DNA from: Gilliamella sp. wkB7
Lineage (GTDB): Bacteria > Pseudomonadota > Gammaproteobacteria > Enterobacterales > Orbaceae
Length of the DNA: 64,000 bases
Reading direction: 5' to 3'
Assembly (NCBI RefSeq): GCF_001693435.1
Contig: NZ_CM004509.1
Coordinates: forward strand, 1,426,001 to 1,490,000
The translations under genes and the position numbers were made by a program. A model generated the notes under the pieces. The model did not search any database, had not been told where the DNA came from, and was given only the letters and a program-made list of their open reading frames with translations. This document shows positions 19,652-28,832 of the stretch, piece by piece. Positions within the stretch are counted from its first letter, which is position 1, and the number at the start of each line of letters is the position of its first letter.

Positions 19652-20455
19652 TTACGGAACATCGCTTAAAAACCATAAAATAACAGAAATGTGATTAAAC
19701 ATTTGTTCAAAAACAAACTCAGTAAATGTCGGCAACATCGAAATTAAATAGCTTAACATGATTAATCCTAACAATAGTGTTAGTGGATAACCAACCACAA
19801 AAATTGATAATTGTGGTGTAATTCTATTTAATAACCCCAATGATATATTGATGATTAACAGTAAAGTCATTAAAGGGAGCGCTAACATAATGCCATTGAT
19901 AAACAGTTGGTTACTTATATCAATTAAGGCTAAATAGCCATTTGCAGGCAATGTCATAAGCCTAATTGGAACAATATCAAAGCTATTTGAAATACCATAT
20001 AATAACCATAAATGACCATCTAAACTTAAAAAAATCAGTAATGCTATAATATTAATTAATCGAGATAAAACAGAAGTGGAAGGCCCTCCGATTGGATCAA
20101 AAAAAGTTGCCATTCCCAGCCCCATTTGCATTCCAATTAATTCACCCGAAATTCTGACTGTTATAAACGCAAGTTGCATAGTAAAACCAATCAATACGCC
20201 AATCATTATTTGCTGAGCAATAACCCATATCCCTGTAAGAGAATAGATTTTTATATTATCATCAAGATGAGGAAGGGGTAGAAGCATAACAATTACTAAT
20301 GCTAAACCAATCTTTATGCGATTTGGTACTTCTTTTTCACCAAAAATTGGCGCAACCATAATTAATGCCAAAATGCGCACAAATGGAAAAAAAACATCTT
20401 TAATCCAAGAAAAGAAATCAATATTAAATAGACTGTTAATATTAAAATCCATCAT
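19652..20455 (-). CDS. fliR: Flagellar export gate protein FliR
   Basis: FliR is one of the FliPQR inner-membrane gate proteins of the flagellar type III export apparatus. The 267 residues have the expected multiple membrane segments and the family stretch GELIGMQMGLGMATFFDP near the middle. Length is close to the usual 260. It is the last gene of the fliFGHIJKLMNOPQR operon on the minus strand, 2 bases after fliQ. An MD-rich start (MMDFN) leaves a two-codon uncertainty. Confidence 0.93.
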   Translation of the reverse strand: MMDFNINSLFNIDFFSWIKDVFFPFVRILALIMVAPIFGEKEVPNRIKIGLALVIVMLLPLPHLDDNIKIYSLTGIWVIAQQIMIGVLIGFTMQLAFITVRISGELIGMQMGLGMATFFDPIGGPSTSVLSRLINIIALLIFLSLDGHLWLLYGISNSFDIVPIRLMTLPANGYLALIDISNQLFINGIMLALPLMTLLLIINISLGLLNRITPQLSIFVVGYPLTLLLGLIMLSYLISMLPTFTEFVFEQMFNHISVILWFLSDVP

Positions 20456-20457
20456 CT

Positions 20458-20727
20458 TTAATGAGTTAAGTTAGGAATATCTGTAATAACAATTTGAATG
20501 TAGTCAATCATCGTTGACAACATTGATGGCCCCAAAATAATTAAAACCACAATTACAGCCAAAATTTTGGGAATAAATGATAATGTCATTTCGTTAATTT
20601 GCGTAGCCGCTTGCAATAAACTAATGACTAAACCAGTAACTAAAGCGGCTAACAGTAAAGGACCAGCAAGGGATGCTGCGACTTTTATGGCTTGCATTGC
20701 CAAAGTACTAATATATTCAGGTGACAT
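20458..20727 (-). CDS. fliQ: Flagellar export gate protein FliQ
   Basis: FliQ is the small two-helix gate component of flagellar type III secretion. The 89 residues are of standard length, with two hydrophobic helices flanking the conserved LLQAATQINEMTLSFIPK loop. It follows fliP across a 64-base gap that contains a tandem 14-bp repeat, the only notable gap in this part of the operon. Confidence 0.94.
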   Translation of the reverse strand: MSPEYISTLAMQAIKVAASLAGPLLLAALVTGLVISLLQAATQINEMTLSFIPKILAVIVVLIILGPSMLSTMIDYIQIVITDIPNLTH

Positions 20728-20745
20728 ACTATTCCTTCATTCGTA

Positions 20746-20801
20746 TTTCTTAACTAGAATTTTTTGACTAAAATTGCCTAACTAAAATTTCTTAACTAAA
20801 A
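20746..20801 (-). repeat. Four 14-bp tandem units between fliP and fliQ
   Basis: On the plus strand four successive 14-base units (20746, 20760, 20774, 20788) fit the pattern TTTCTTAACTAAAA with one to four changes each; the outer two differ by one base. The last unit contains the fliP stop codon. Unit gain or loss would alter only the spacing to fliQ. Confidence 0.8.
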
Positions 20802-21532
20802 AAACTTTGTGCTAATGAACCAAGTAATAAGTGCCAACCATCTGCTAATACAAACAACATCAACTTAAATGGTAATGATACCGTTGCAGGTGGAACCATC
20901 ATCATCCCTAATGCCATAAGTGTACTGGCTACCACTAAATCGATAATTAAGAAAGGAATAAAAATCGTAAAACCTATTTGAAAAGCGGTTTTTAACTCAC
21001 TGACTACAAAAGCAGGTACCAAAACGTTTAAGGGAATATCTTCTCGGGTTTGGATCTCATTTTGATGGGACATATTCACAAATAACGCTAAATCATTTTC
21101 TCGGGTTTGAGTAAGCATAAACGCCTGCAATGGTTTAGTTGCTGTGGATAAAGCTTCTTGCATAGTGATTTGATTTTGTGAATAAGGTATATAAGCATCT
21201 TGATAAATTTTATCAGTCACCGGTGACATAATAAAAAATGTCATAAAAAGAGCAATACCAAAAATGACTTGGTTAGGTGGAGCGGATTGTGTCCCTAGAG
21301 CATTACGCAATAAGCCCAAAACAATAATAATGCGAGTAAAGCTGGTCATTAACAGTAGTATTGCAGGAATAAAAGTCAGTAAGGTCAAAAAGACCAATGT
21401 TTCTACGGGTAACGACCAGCTTTGTTCATTGTCCAACGTAGTACGAGTAATAATAGATAACGGTGAAATTTCAGCAAAACTATATTGGCTAATCGTCAAT
21501 AAGCTCAGCAAAATAACAGATTTTAACCGCAC
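20792..21532 (-). CDS. fliP: Flagellar export gate protein FliP
   Basis: FliP forms the core pore of the flagellar export gate. The 246 residues begin with a cleavable-type signal sequence ([20 protein letters not shown]) as in enteric FliP. Conserved segments include [34 protein letters not shown] and [21 protein letters not shown]. It lies 6 bases after fliO. Confidence 0.95.
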   Translation of the reverse strand: MRLKSVILLSLLTISQYSFAEISPLSIITRTTLDNEQSWSLPVETLVFLTLLTFIPAILLLMTSFTRIIIVLGLLRNALGTQSAPPNQVIFGIALFMTFFIMSPVTDKIYQDAYIPYSQNQITMQEALSTATKPLQAFMLTQTRENDLALFVNMSHQNEIQTREDIPLNVLVPAFVVSELKTAFQIGFTIFIPFLIIDLVVASTLMALGMMMVPPATVSLPFKLMLFVLADGWHLLLGSLAQSFFS

Positions 21533-21538
21533 TACCCA

Positions 21539-21979
21539 TTACTCCTTTCTTAATTTCAAAATGGACTGTAACATTTGCTCAAATATTCTATTTTTGGAAA
21601 AATCTTTCACTCCTGAAGAGGGTTCTGCTAGTAGCATATCGGTTCGTTGTTCATTTATGGTATGCAGTAAAGTCATCTGCTGCCCAGTCACACCAACAAC
21701 TAATAATTGATTATCGACATGAACCAAAACAATTCGCTCTTTAGGATTGATATTGTAAGTGGCTTTCACCTCAATCAATTGTTTATTTGGCTTTTTCCAA
21801 TTAAAGCGTTTTACTATCCACCCTAATAATAAAATCACAGCAATCACACCGATAAGCGACATGCCCATTGATGTAGCCATTTGCGTGTTTATTTTTAATT
21901 CAGGTGATACAGAAGTTATCGCAATTGTATCTGTTGCTGATATTGAAGGCTGAGCCTTATTTTCCTGTATAATATCCAT
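21539..21979 (-). CDS. fliO: Flagellar protein FliO
   Basis: FliO is a membrane protein that stabilises FliP during gate assembly. The 146 residues have one membrane helix (about 36-55, MGMSLIGVIAVILLLGWIV) and a small cytoplasmic domain with the FliO-type KERIVLVHVDNQLLVVGVT. The family is poorly conserved, so position between fliN and fliP adds weight. Its ATG overlaps the fliN stop by one base (TAATG), indicating coupled translation. Confidence 0.88.
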   Translation of the reverse strand: MDIIQENKAQPSISATDTIAITSVSPELKINTQMATSMGMSLIGVIAVILLLGWIVKRFNWKKPNKQLIEVKATYNINPKERIVLVHVDNQLLVVGVTGQQMTLLHTINEQRTDMLLAEPSSGVKDFSKNRIFEQMLQSILKLRKE

Positions 21980-22359
21980 TAACGACTTAACCTACGTACA
22001 CGCTCTGATGGAGTTATAATATCGGTGATGCGCACGCCATAATTATCACCAACAACCACAATTTCGCCTTGGGCAATTAAATAACCATTAATTAATATAT
22101 CTAATGGTTCACCAGCAAGACCATCTAATGCAATGACTGATCCTTGAGTTAAATTTAATAAATCTTTGATTGCCATCTTGGTTCGACCGAGTTCGACACT
22201 CAAATCAATCGGAATATCTAAAATAAGATTAATATCCTGCTTTTGTTCTTCGGTTTGTTGTAGTGATAGTGTTTCAAAAATAACGCCTTTAGTAGATAAT
22301 TCATCACTGTTTTCATCGACTTTCGGGATATCTTCACTATCTTGTCTGATATCAGTCAT
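21979..22359 (-). CDS. fliN: Flagellar motor switch protein FliN
   Basis: FliN forms the distal C ring and an export docking site. The 126 residues have an acidic variable N terminus and a C-terminal SpoA domain (about 45-125: ILDIPIDLSVELGRTK to GVRITDIITPSERVRRL). I chose ATG 22359 because GAGGGA is well spaced there; an upstream ATG at 22374 has none. The start lies inside the last codons of fliM (8-base overlap). Confidence 0.93.
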   Translation of the reverse strand: MTDIRQDSEDIPKVDENSDELSTKGVIFETLSLQQTEEQKQDINLILDIPIDLSVELGRTKMAIKDLLNLTQGSVIALDGLAGEPLDILINGYLIAQGEIVVVGDNYGVRITDIITPSERVRRLSR

Positions 22360-23398
22360 TTTGCATTCCCTCATTTAATTGTTCTATTACAGGATTAATA
22401 ACCTGTTCTACTTTAATTGCATATTGTTTATTAACTTTACCGTAATGACCTTTTAATACTGGTACACCTCCGACGGTAACATCCAAATTTGTCGGTTTGT
22501 CGATCACTAAAACATCATTAGTTTTTAACGCTAATAGCTTAGAGACAGTAGTTTGAATACGAGTAAAATTAGCAACTAATTCGACAGTTGATTGTTTAAT
22601 GCCAGAAGTTAATGAACTCATCCAAATATTATCATCTTGATAAGTTTGCTGCTCAATAGGTGGTTTTATTAAAGATTCTTTAATTGGCTCAACCATGGCA
22701 TAAGGTATACAAATACAAAATGTCGCTTTAAAGCTACCAATTTCAATTTTAAATTTGCTAGTTAATACAACATCATCAGGAGAAGTAGTAATATTAGTAA
22801 ACTTACTTTGTATTTCAGAGCGGATATACTCAGTTTCAATTGAATAGATATCTGCCCACGCATTTTGATAAATAGTTAATGCTAACGATAAAACTCGTTT
22901 AATGATTTGTTGTTCAGTATGAGTAAACTCACGACCTTCTGTTGCAACCTTATTTGTATGTCCATCCCCACCAAATAATGTATCAACCACAATAAACACT
23001 AATTCAGGTGAAAACGAAAATAAACAAGAGCCTCGCAAAGGGTTAAGATGTACTAAATTTAAATGATATGTTGATGAAATATCGGAAAAATATTTAAAGG
23101 TTTGTGTTTCAATTGGAGATGCAATCACATCAGTATTGCGACGTAACAGATTAAATAAACCTATCCTAAACTGGCGAGCAAAACGTTCATTAATAATTTC
23201 TAATGCTGTTAAACGTTCAGGAATAAAGCTGTGTTTGACCGATAAATCGTAAGGTTTAACATCGGCTTTTTTGCCTGATGGTAATGATACAACACTTGTA
23301 TCAGTAACGTTATTCTCAGTAGCAATTGAGCTTTCTGATACGGGGTTATAATCATCTTCGTCATTAATGTCGGTTATCGGTTCACGCTTATCAGACAT
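22352..23398 (-). CDS. fliM: Flagellar motor switch protein FliM with an atypical N terminus
   Basis: FliM links FliG and FliN in the C ring and in chemotactic bacteria receives CheY-phosphate. The 348 residues show the middle domain with LFGGDGH (GGXG loop) and a C-terminal SpoA domain (TNLDVTVGGVPVLKGHYGK). The N terminus is MSDKREPITDINDEDDYNPV, with no trace of the conserved LSQxEIDALL peptide that binds CheY. ATG 23398 is chosen; a GTG at 23407 overlapping the fliL stop is an alternative and does not restore the motif. No che gene is found nearby. Confidence 0.93.
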   Translation of the reverse strand: MSDKREPITDINDEDDYNPVSESSIATENNVTDTSVVSLPSGKKADVKPYDLSVKHSFIPERLTALEIINERFARQFRIGLFNLLRRNTDVIASPIETQTFKYFSDISSTYHLNLVHLNPLRGSCLFSFSPELVFIVVDTLFGGDGHTNKVATEGREFTHTEQQIIKRVLSLALTIYQNAWADIYSIETEYIRSEIQSKFTNITTSPDDVVLTSKFKIEIGSFKATFCICIPYAMVEPIKESLIKPPIEQQTYQDDNIWMSSLTSGIKQSTVELVANFTRIQTTVSKLLALKTNDVLVIDKPTNLDVTVGGVPVLKGHYGKVNKQYAIKVEQVINPVIEQLNEGMQND

Positions 23399-23403
23399 AA
23401 CAA

Positions 23404-23871
23404 TCACCGTATAATAAAATCAGTAAAGAGCACTTCGTCGATTTTTACTGAGTGTTTGATATCATATTGGCGTGATAATGTATTTTTTATCTGTTCTTGT
23501 AATTCAAATTTACCCGTTTCTTGTTTTAATTTATTAACATATTGTTTAGATAATAAAAAAAGGATATCACTTCTAACTTCAGGTAAATATTCTAATAATG
23601 CGGTTTTTTGGTCTTCATCGGCGACACGCAGTACCATACCAACATAAAGAATTTTATTAATATCACTACTATCTTCTGATGTAGGCAATGATACAGTAAA
23701 CGGTTTTAATGTTAAAAAAACCGGCGATACGATAGTTATTTCATCTTGCTCTTTAGCCTTGGTTTTTGATTGATTTTGGAACCATAAATAAGCAGCTATA
23801 CCTAATGCTAACAGCGTGATGAGAATAAGTATTAAGTTCAAAATATTCACTTTCTTTGGGGTAGTTGGCAT
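23404..23871 (-). CDS. fliL: Flagellar basal body-associated protein FliL
   Basis: FliL is a single-pass membrane protein near the stator. The 155 residues have a cytoplasmic stub, one helix (about 10-30, ILNLILILITLLALGIAAYLW), and a periplasmic stomatin-like domain ending EVLFTDFIIR, a typical FliL tail. I chose ATG 23871 (MPTTPKK) rather than a start 24 codons upstream, which would add an unlikely hydrophobic lead. A 172-base gap to fliK contains an AATAGG/CCTATT hairpin (23961-23986) that may process or attenuate the transcript. Confidence 0.9.
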   Translation of the reverse strand: MPTTPKKVNILNLILILITLLALGIAAYLWFQNQSKTKAKEQDEITIVSPVFLTLKPFTVSLPTSEDSSDINKILYVGMVLRVADEDQKTALLEYLPEVRSDILFLLSKQYVNKLKQETGKFELQEQIKNTLSRQYDIKHSVKIDEVLFTDFIIR

Positions 23872-24043
23872 ATTTATTCTTATCTCAATAAAAAATTTAT
23901 AACCATTAAATGGTAATAATGAGAAGAATAATAAATCAAACACGTAAAATTGATTTGAAGAATAGGCAACAAAAATATTACCTATTTAACGTTTTCAATT
24001 TATTTTTAAGGTACTAAGCAGACAATAAATCATAAACTATCTT

Positions 24044-25246
24044 TTAAGCAAATACGCTCAAACCTGACTTAATAATATGTTTTTCGTTGTTTGACTGCTC
24101 AGTAATTTTGTCTACTGTGTTTGATACAACGGCATTCGATTGTTGACGATGATTATTTTGATGATGCATCGCTGATTGCTCGCCATCACTCATCATCGAA
24201 AAATCACTTATATCGGTTTGTTGTAAGGTAAAGCCTTGTTCTTGTAATGAAGTTCGTAAAAATGGTAATGCAGATTCTAACAACCCTTTTACCATATTAT
24301 GTGCAGCCATCATATGAAGATTGATATTATCATCGGTCATAGCAAGTTTAATATGTAACGAACCTAATTCTTGAGGATGTAATTTAATTTCGGCAGTTTG
24401 CATTCCCTGACGGTTAAACATCATAATGTGCTGAGTTAAGGATTTTTGCCATTGCGCTACATCAACAGGCGTAGATAAATCCATTGTGTAAGGCGTTACA
24501 GTCGAATTAGCTGACGATAACAAGCTAGGTTCATTGGTCATCGACGACAAAGACGAAGCTTGATGGATAGGCGTTATTGCATCGTTACTCCCTAAATTCA
24601 TAGCAAAATCAGTTTGAGGAGAGACCACTTTTGGCATAACATCACTAATGCTTGATAAATTATTTGATGAATTAAATAAATAATTACTTGTATTATGGTT
24701 AATTTCAGTGTTTTTATGGTTAATAAATGCTGAATCTGCTTGACGTTTTGCTTCAAATAACGACATAAAATTATTTTGTTGCGTTATCGAGTTAATTACA
24801 CTTTCTTTATCATGAATAACTTCGTTGGCTGGCTCACTATCTAATAGATTTGTCGGTAAATTGGTCAACAAATTATCTTCTAATAGTTCAGAATTTATCT
24901 TATTTGTTGGCGGTGAAGATAAATTCGTGGGTATATATCTGTTTTCTATAGCGTTTATCTCTGTCGCATTGATACTAGCCAATTTTTCCCGTTCGAAATA
25001 CTCAACAGCAACTGGATAACCACCAATAGTTAACTCATTATCCGTAGCGTTATTATCATCAAATTCCTCATTATCAATATCACGCGATTTGCTTTGCGTT
25101 GGTTTATTAGCAGGGTGGCTATACTGTTCACTCAGTAACAATAATTGCTCAAACAGATTACTATCATTATTGATGGTATCTTTAGTAACAACCTCTGATT
25201 GATGTACTGGCATTAAGTTTAAATTACCAATCAAATTAATACTCAC
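24044..25246 (-). CDS. fliK: Flagellar hook-length control protein FliK
   Basis: FliK is the secreted molecular ruler that stops hook growth and switches export to late substrates. The 400 residues have a long Asn/Ser-rich N-terminal region and a conserved C-terminal Flg_hook domain (about 275-350: MQTAEIKLHPQELGSLHIKL to SLQEQGFTLQQTDIS). The start is GTG 25246, backed by a strong AAGGAGG; it overlaps the end of fliJ by 11 bases. The N-terminal part is weakly conserved, as is usual. Confidence 0.92.
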   Translation of the reverse strand: MSINLIGNLNLMPVHQSEVVTKDTINNDSNLFEQLLLLSEQYSHPANKPTQSKSRDIDNEEFDDNNATDNELTIGGYPVAVEYFEREKLASINATEINAIENRYIPTNLSSPPTNKINSELLEDNLLTNLPTNLLDSEPANEVIHDKESVINSITQQNNFMSLFEAKRQADSAFINHKNTEINHNTSNYLFNSSNNLSSISDVMPKVVSPQTDFAMNLGSNDAITPIHQASSLSSMTNEPSLLSSANSTVTPYTMDLSTPVDVAQWQKSLTQHIMMFNRQGMQTAEIKLHPQELGSLHIKLAMTDDNINLHMMAAHNMVKGLLESALPFLRTSLQEQGFTLQQTDISDFSMMSDGEQSAMHHQNNHRQQSNAVVSNTVDKITEQSNNEKHIIKSGLSVFA

Positions 25247-25697
25247 TCAATATCCTCCTTGCTAATTGCTGCTGGGCAAATTCATCGGTCAGTTTTTGTT
25301 GTAAACGATTTTGCTGTTGTAAATATTTGTTATATTGCTTACTTAACAATGTTGTATAGGTGTTCAAACTTTTTTGTGATTGATTAAGCTGGTTAGTAAT
25401 CTGCTTTTGTTTGATATCTAAGGTTAATAACAGTTTTTTTTGCTGCTCTATCCCTTGTTCAATAGTGGCAATAAAAGCATTAAAATTATTTAATTCATAT
25501 CCTTTTATACCATCAGATAAGGCATCATTCAGCTTTTGTTGATACTCAACATAGTAATCATTTAAAACATTGAGTTGTGACTGTGCTTTATCCTGATTCT
25601 CATTCGCTTTCTTTAACTTAAGTAAATTATCGTCAACCGATTTTTGCGCTAATTTTTTTAATGTTAAAAAAGCTAATTGTGAAGGATTTTTATTCAT
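25236..25697 (-). CDS. fliJ: Flagellar export chaperone FliJ
   Basis: FliJ is the coiled-coil stalk of the FliH-FliI-FliJ ATPase complex. The 153 residues are almost entirely helical, rich in Lys, Gln, Leu and Asn, with coiled-coil heptads from about 10 to 145 (KLKKANENQDKAQSQLNVLN). The length is close to the E. coli protein (147). AGGA lies 8 bases before the ATG. Sequence similarity is low, so position between fliI and fliK is the main support. Confidence 0.88.
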   Translation of the reverse strand: MNKNPSQLAFLTLKKLAQKSVDDNLLKLKKANENQDKAQSQLNVLNDYYVEYQQKLNDALSDGIKGYELNNFNAFIATIEQGIEQQKKLLLTLDIKQKQITNQLNQSQKSLNTYTTLLSKQYNKYLQQQNRLQQKLTDEFAQQQLARRILSEY

Positions 25698-25715
25698 GAG
25701 TACTTTCCTAACCGG

Positions 25716-27080
25716 TTAATGTTGACTCACAATCGCAGCTAATTGTTGGCAAGCCTCTTCATATCCACAATGTTCGTAAATACCTTGTTGCAAAAATTTT
25801 TGCATAGCTGGATATAAATTTATCGCCTTATCTAGCAAAGGATCAGTACCTGCCACATAGGCGCCAACATTAATTAAATCGCGATTACGTTGAAAACTAG
25901 AAAATAACTGTTTAAATAAGCGTGATTTCTTTTCATCTTCAGTAGCGGTAAGATCGGTCATTACTCGACTAATGGATGCTTCAATATCAATAGCGGGGTA
26001 ATGACCTGACTCAGCAAGCGCACGCGACAAAACAATATGCCCATCTAATATTGCTCTAGCCGAATCAGCTATCGGATCTTGCTGATCATCACCTTCGGTT
26101 AAAACCGTATAAAAAGCAGTTATGGCCCCTTTGCCATGTTCGTCATTACCCGCTCTTTCAACAAGTGCCGGTAATTTTGCAAATACAGAAGGAGGATAAC
26201 CTTTGGTTGCTGGTGGTTCACCTATTGCTAAGGCAATTTCTCGTTGCGCCATAGCATAGCGAGTCAAAGAATCCATGATTAATAAAACATTAAAACCCTG
26301 ATCGCGAAAACTTTCAGCAATTCTTGTTGCATAGGCTGCACCTTGCAAACGTAATAATGGTGATACATCGGCTGGTGCAGCAACCACAACAGCACGCGCT
26401 AAACCTTCTTCACCTAAAATATTTTCGATAAAATCTTTAACTTCTCGTCCACGTTCACCAATCAAGCCCACTACAATAATATCGGCTTGTGTATAACGAG
26501 CCATCATACCGAGTAAAACACTTTTACCAACACCAGAACCAGCAAATAATCCCATCCGTTGACCTTGTCCGACAGTTAATAATGCGTTGATGGCTCTTAC
26601 CCCAACATCAAGAACTTGATGAATGGGGGTGCGATTTAAAGGATTGAGTGTTTTATTGACTAAACCGGCATATTCAACATGTTCTGGTAATGGCTTACCA
26701 TCTAATGGTTTACCCATGGCATCAACGACTCGACCTAATAACGCCATACCGACTGGTAATAATTTATGGCTAAAATGCGCTAAATCATATTTTAAAGTAT
26801 AAACTCGAGCACCTAATAAAATCCCATCTGTCGCCTCAAATGGCATCAAAAATAATGTTTGCCCATTGAATCCAACCACTTCACACTCAACCGCATCAAG
26901 TTGACCATTAGATTGCCGCTCAACAAAACAGTTTGAACCTAGTGGTAATTTTAATCCCACAGCTTCAAGCACTAATCCCGAAGCTTTGACTAATCGTCCA
27001 TATTGGCGAATTAAGGATAAAGATTGAAGTTTCTGTGTAGCTTGGCTAATTTTGTTGATCCATTGCGATGAGTAGGTCAT
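25716..27080 (-). CDS. fliI: Flagellum-specific ATPase FliI
   Basis: FliI is the hexameric export ATPase, homologous to F1 beta. The P loop is [15 protein letters not shown], Walker B is [17 protein letters not shown], and the C-terminal domain is complete. I chose ATG 27080 (MTYSSQW, 454 residues), preceded by AGGTGAG at correct spacing. A GTG at 27092 overlapping the fliH stop lacks a usable ribosome site. The enteric protein has 457 residues. Confidence 0.95.
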   Translation of the reverse strand: MTYSSQWINKISQATQKLQSLSLIRQYGRLVKASGLVLEAVGLKLPLGSNCFVERQSNGQLDAVECEVVGFNGQTLFLMPFEATDGILLGARVYTLKYDLAHFSHKLLPVGMALLGRVVDAMGKPLDGKPLPEHVEYAGLVNKTLNPLNRTPIHQVLDVGVRAINALLTVGQGQRMGLFAGSGVGKSVLLGMMARYTQADIIVVGLIGERGREVKDFIENILGEEGLARAVVVAAPADVSPLLRLQGAAYATRIAESFRDQGFNVLLIMDSLTRYAMAQREIALAIGEPPATKGYPPSVFAKLPALVERAGNDEHGKGAITAFYTVLTEGDDQQDPIADSARAILDGHIVLSRALAESGHYPAIDIEASISRVMTDLTATEDEKKSRLFKQLFSSFQRNRDLINVGAYVAGTDPLLDKAINLYPAMQKFLQQGIYEHCGYEEACQQLAAIVSQH

Positions 27081-27088
27081 ATTAATGC

Positions 27089-27850
27089 TCACCTTTCATG
27101 TAAACAATCGGACATGATTTGCCAATGATTGGTAACATTGGTATCAATTTCATTAGTATCTGTAAAAATTTTACAGCCACCACTTTCAATATTAGGATCG
27201 GCGATAAATTGCCAATGGTATTGTTTAATTTCTTCACTTATTATTGGCTCTAACCACAACAGATCATCGGGATTAAGATGCAATAAAATCGGTTCTGATA
27301 ACATCGAACACTGCTCAATAAGCATTTGTATCGTAAAAACCAGCTGCTTTTGTTTGACTTTAGAAAGAGTGCCAACAGTTTTTTGTGCAGCAAGCAAGGC
27401 TAAATCAATTAATTTGGGCACGATTAACTCATCTATATCATTAATTGACTGCCGAAAATTGCGAATTAGATCAGTGATGTTCTCTACCGCTTTTAACTTT
27501 TCATCACTAAGTTGCTGCTCTATCTGTTGACGTCCTTCTTGTTGTCCAAGAGCAAATCCCTGTTCATAACCCGAGTGTTTACCCACATCAAACCCTTCAG
27601 TTTGACCTAAAGTGAACCCTTCTTGATAAGCTTGTGCTTTAACTTCTTGCTTTAACTGCTCAAGTGTTTCTTGAACAATATCAGGTTCTTCATTCGATTC
27701 AATTAACTCTAACGCCTGTTCAGGCTGGCAAATTTCACTTTCTTGGTTACTATAGTTGGTACTTAGTTGTGATAATGTTGCCGAGGTTAAATCCTGAAAA
27801 ATAAATGGTTTCCAGTTCAACCTACTGGATTGATTATACATACTCATCAT
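27089..27850 (-). CDS. fliH: Flagellar export regulator FliH
   Basis: FliH holds FliI at the C ring and regulates its ATPase. The 253 residues show the hallmark run of GxxxG-type repeats in the middle ([20 protein letters not shown], then [11 protein letters not shown]) and a C-terminal FliI-binding domain. Several starts are possible (27850, 27847, 27841); 27850 gives the best spacing from GAG. It overlaps the end of fliG. Confidence 0.9.
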   Translation of the reverse strand: MMSMYNQSSRLNWKPFIFQDLTSATLSQLSTNYSNQESEICQPEQALELIESNEEPDIVQETLEQLKQEVKAQAYQEGFTLGQTEGFDVGKHSGYEQGFALGQQEGRQQIEQQLSDEKLKAVENITDLIRNFRQSINDIDELIVPKLIDLALLAAQKTVGTLSKVKQKQLVFTIQMLIEQCSMLSEPILLHLNPDDLLWLEPIISEEIKQYHWQFIADPNIESGGCKIFTDTNEIDTNVTNHWQIMSDCLHER

Positions 27851-28832
27851 CACCACTACTCAAAATCACTTCACCACTTTCGGCTAAGCGACGCGCAATA
27901 ACCAAAATTTTCTTCTGCTCAGTTTCAACTTGTGATAAACGCACTGGTGGTCTATTTTCTAGATCCTCACGTAAAATAGAGGCGGCACGTTGTGACATAT
28001 TACTTAATAACTTATCACGCAATGCGCTTGATGCGCCTTTCAAAGCAATAATTAATGTTTCATTATCGACATCTTTAAGTAGACGTTGAATACTTCTGTC
28101 ATCAACTTCAATGAGATTTTCAAATAAGAACATTTCATCAATAATTTTCTGAGCAAGTTCGTTGTCATAATCACGCAACGCATTAATAACAAGCTCTTCT
28201 TGATGAGATTTCATTAAGTTAATAATTTCTGCTGCGGTACGAACGCCACCCATATTATTAAGTTTAAGATTTTGGCCATGTAATAATGTAGATAATGATG
28301 TCGATAAAACTTGTAGCGCTGATGGTTCAACACCTCCAAAAGTTGCAATACGTAACATGACATCATTACGTAGTTCGTCATCAAACAGATTTAAAATTTC
28401 AGCAGCTAAATCTCGATTCAGATGAATTAAAATAGTAGCAATAATTTGTGGGTGTTCTTTTTTAACCAGATCAACTGCCCGTGCTGCATCAACAAAGTTA
28501 AGCATTTCAAGACCATCGGTGGCTTCTTCGCGATCAGTCTCTAACAACTCATCAAGTAAACGTTCGGTTTTTTCACTGCCAATAGATTTTTCGAGTACTG
28601 AACGTAAATAACCATCCGCATCGGTAGTTAAAACGGCACAATTTTCAAGTGTAAATTGACATTCATTAAGAACACTTTTCAATTGCTCTTGCGAAAGCTG
28701 TGGTAAAGACATCATTGCACTACTGATGTGTTGTACCTCTTTAGGGCTAAGATATTGCATCACTTTGGCAGCAAGATTTTCACCCAATATCATCATTACT
28801 GTAGCGGCTTTTTGAGATTCACTTAAATTCAT
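27834..28832 (-). CDS. fliG: Flagellar motor switch protein FliG
   Basis: FliG is the rotor protein that contacts the MotA stator. The 332 residues carry the three-domain layout: N-terminal FliF-binding part (SQKAATVMMILGE), the EHPQIIATILIHL motif in the middle (about 125-137) and a charged torque helix region (LLKDVDNETLIIALKGAS to ALRDKLLSNMSQRAA) in the C-terminal domain. Torque-generating residues look intact. Its ATG overlaps the fliF stop (TAATG), so translation is coupled. Confidence 0.95.
   Translation of the reverse strand: MNLSESQKAATVMMILGENLAAKVMQYLSPKEVQHISSAMMSLPQLSQEQLKSVLNECQFTLENCAVLTTDADGYLRSVLEKSIGSEKTERLLDELLETDREEATDGLEMLNFVDAARAVDLVKKEHPQIIATILIHLNRDLAAEILNLFDDELRNDVMLRIATFGGVEPSALQVLSTSLSTLLHGQNLKLNNMGGVRTAAEIINLMKSHQEELVINALRDYDNELAQKIIDEMFLFENLIEVDDRSIQRLLKDVDNETLIIALKGASSALRDKLLSNMSQRAASILREDLENRPPVRLSQVETEQKKILVIARRLAESGEVILSSGDDEYV

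Noticed and set aside
20746..20801. CRISPR-like array between fliP and fliQ
   Set aside because: The units are 14 bases and directly adjacent, with no spacers and no cas genes.
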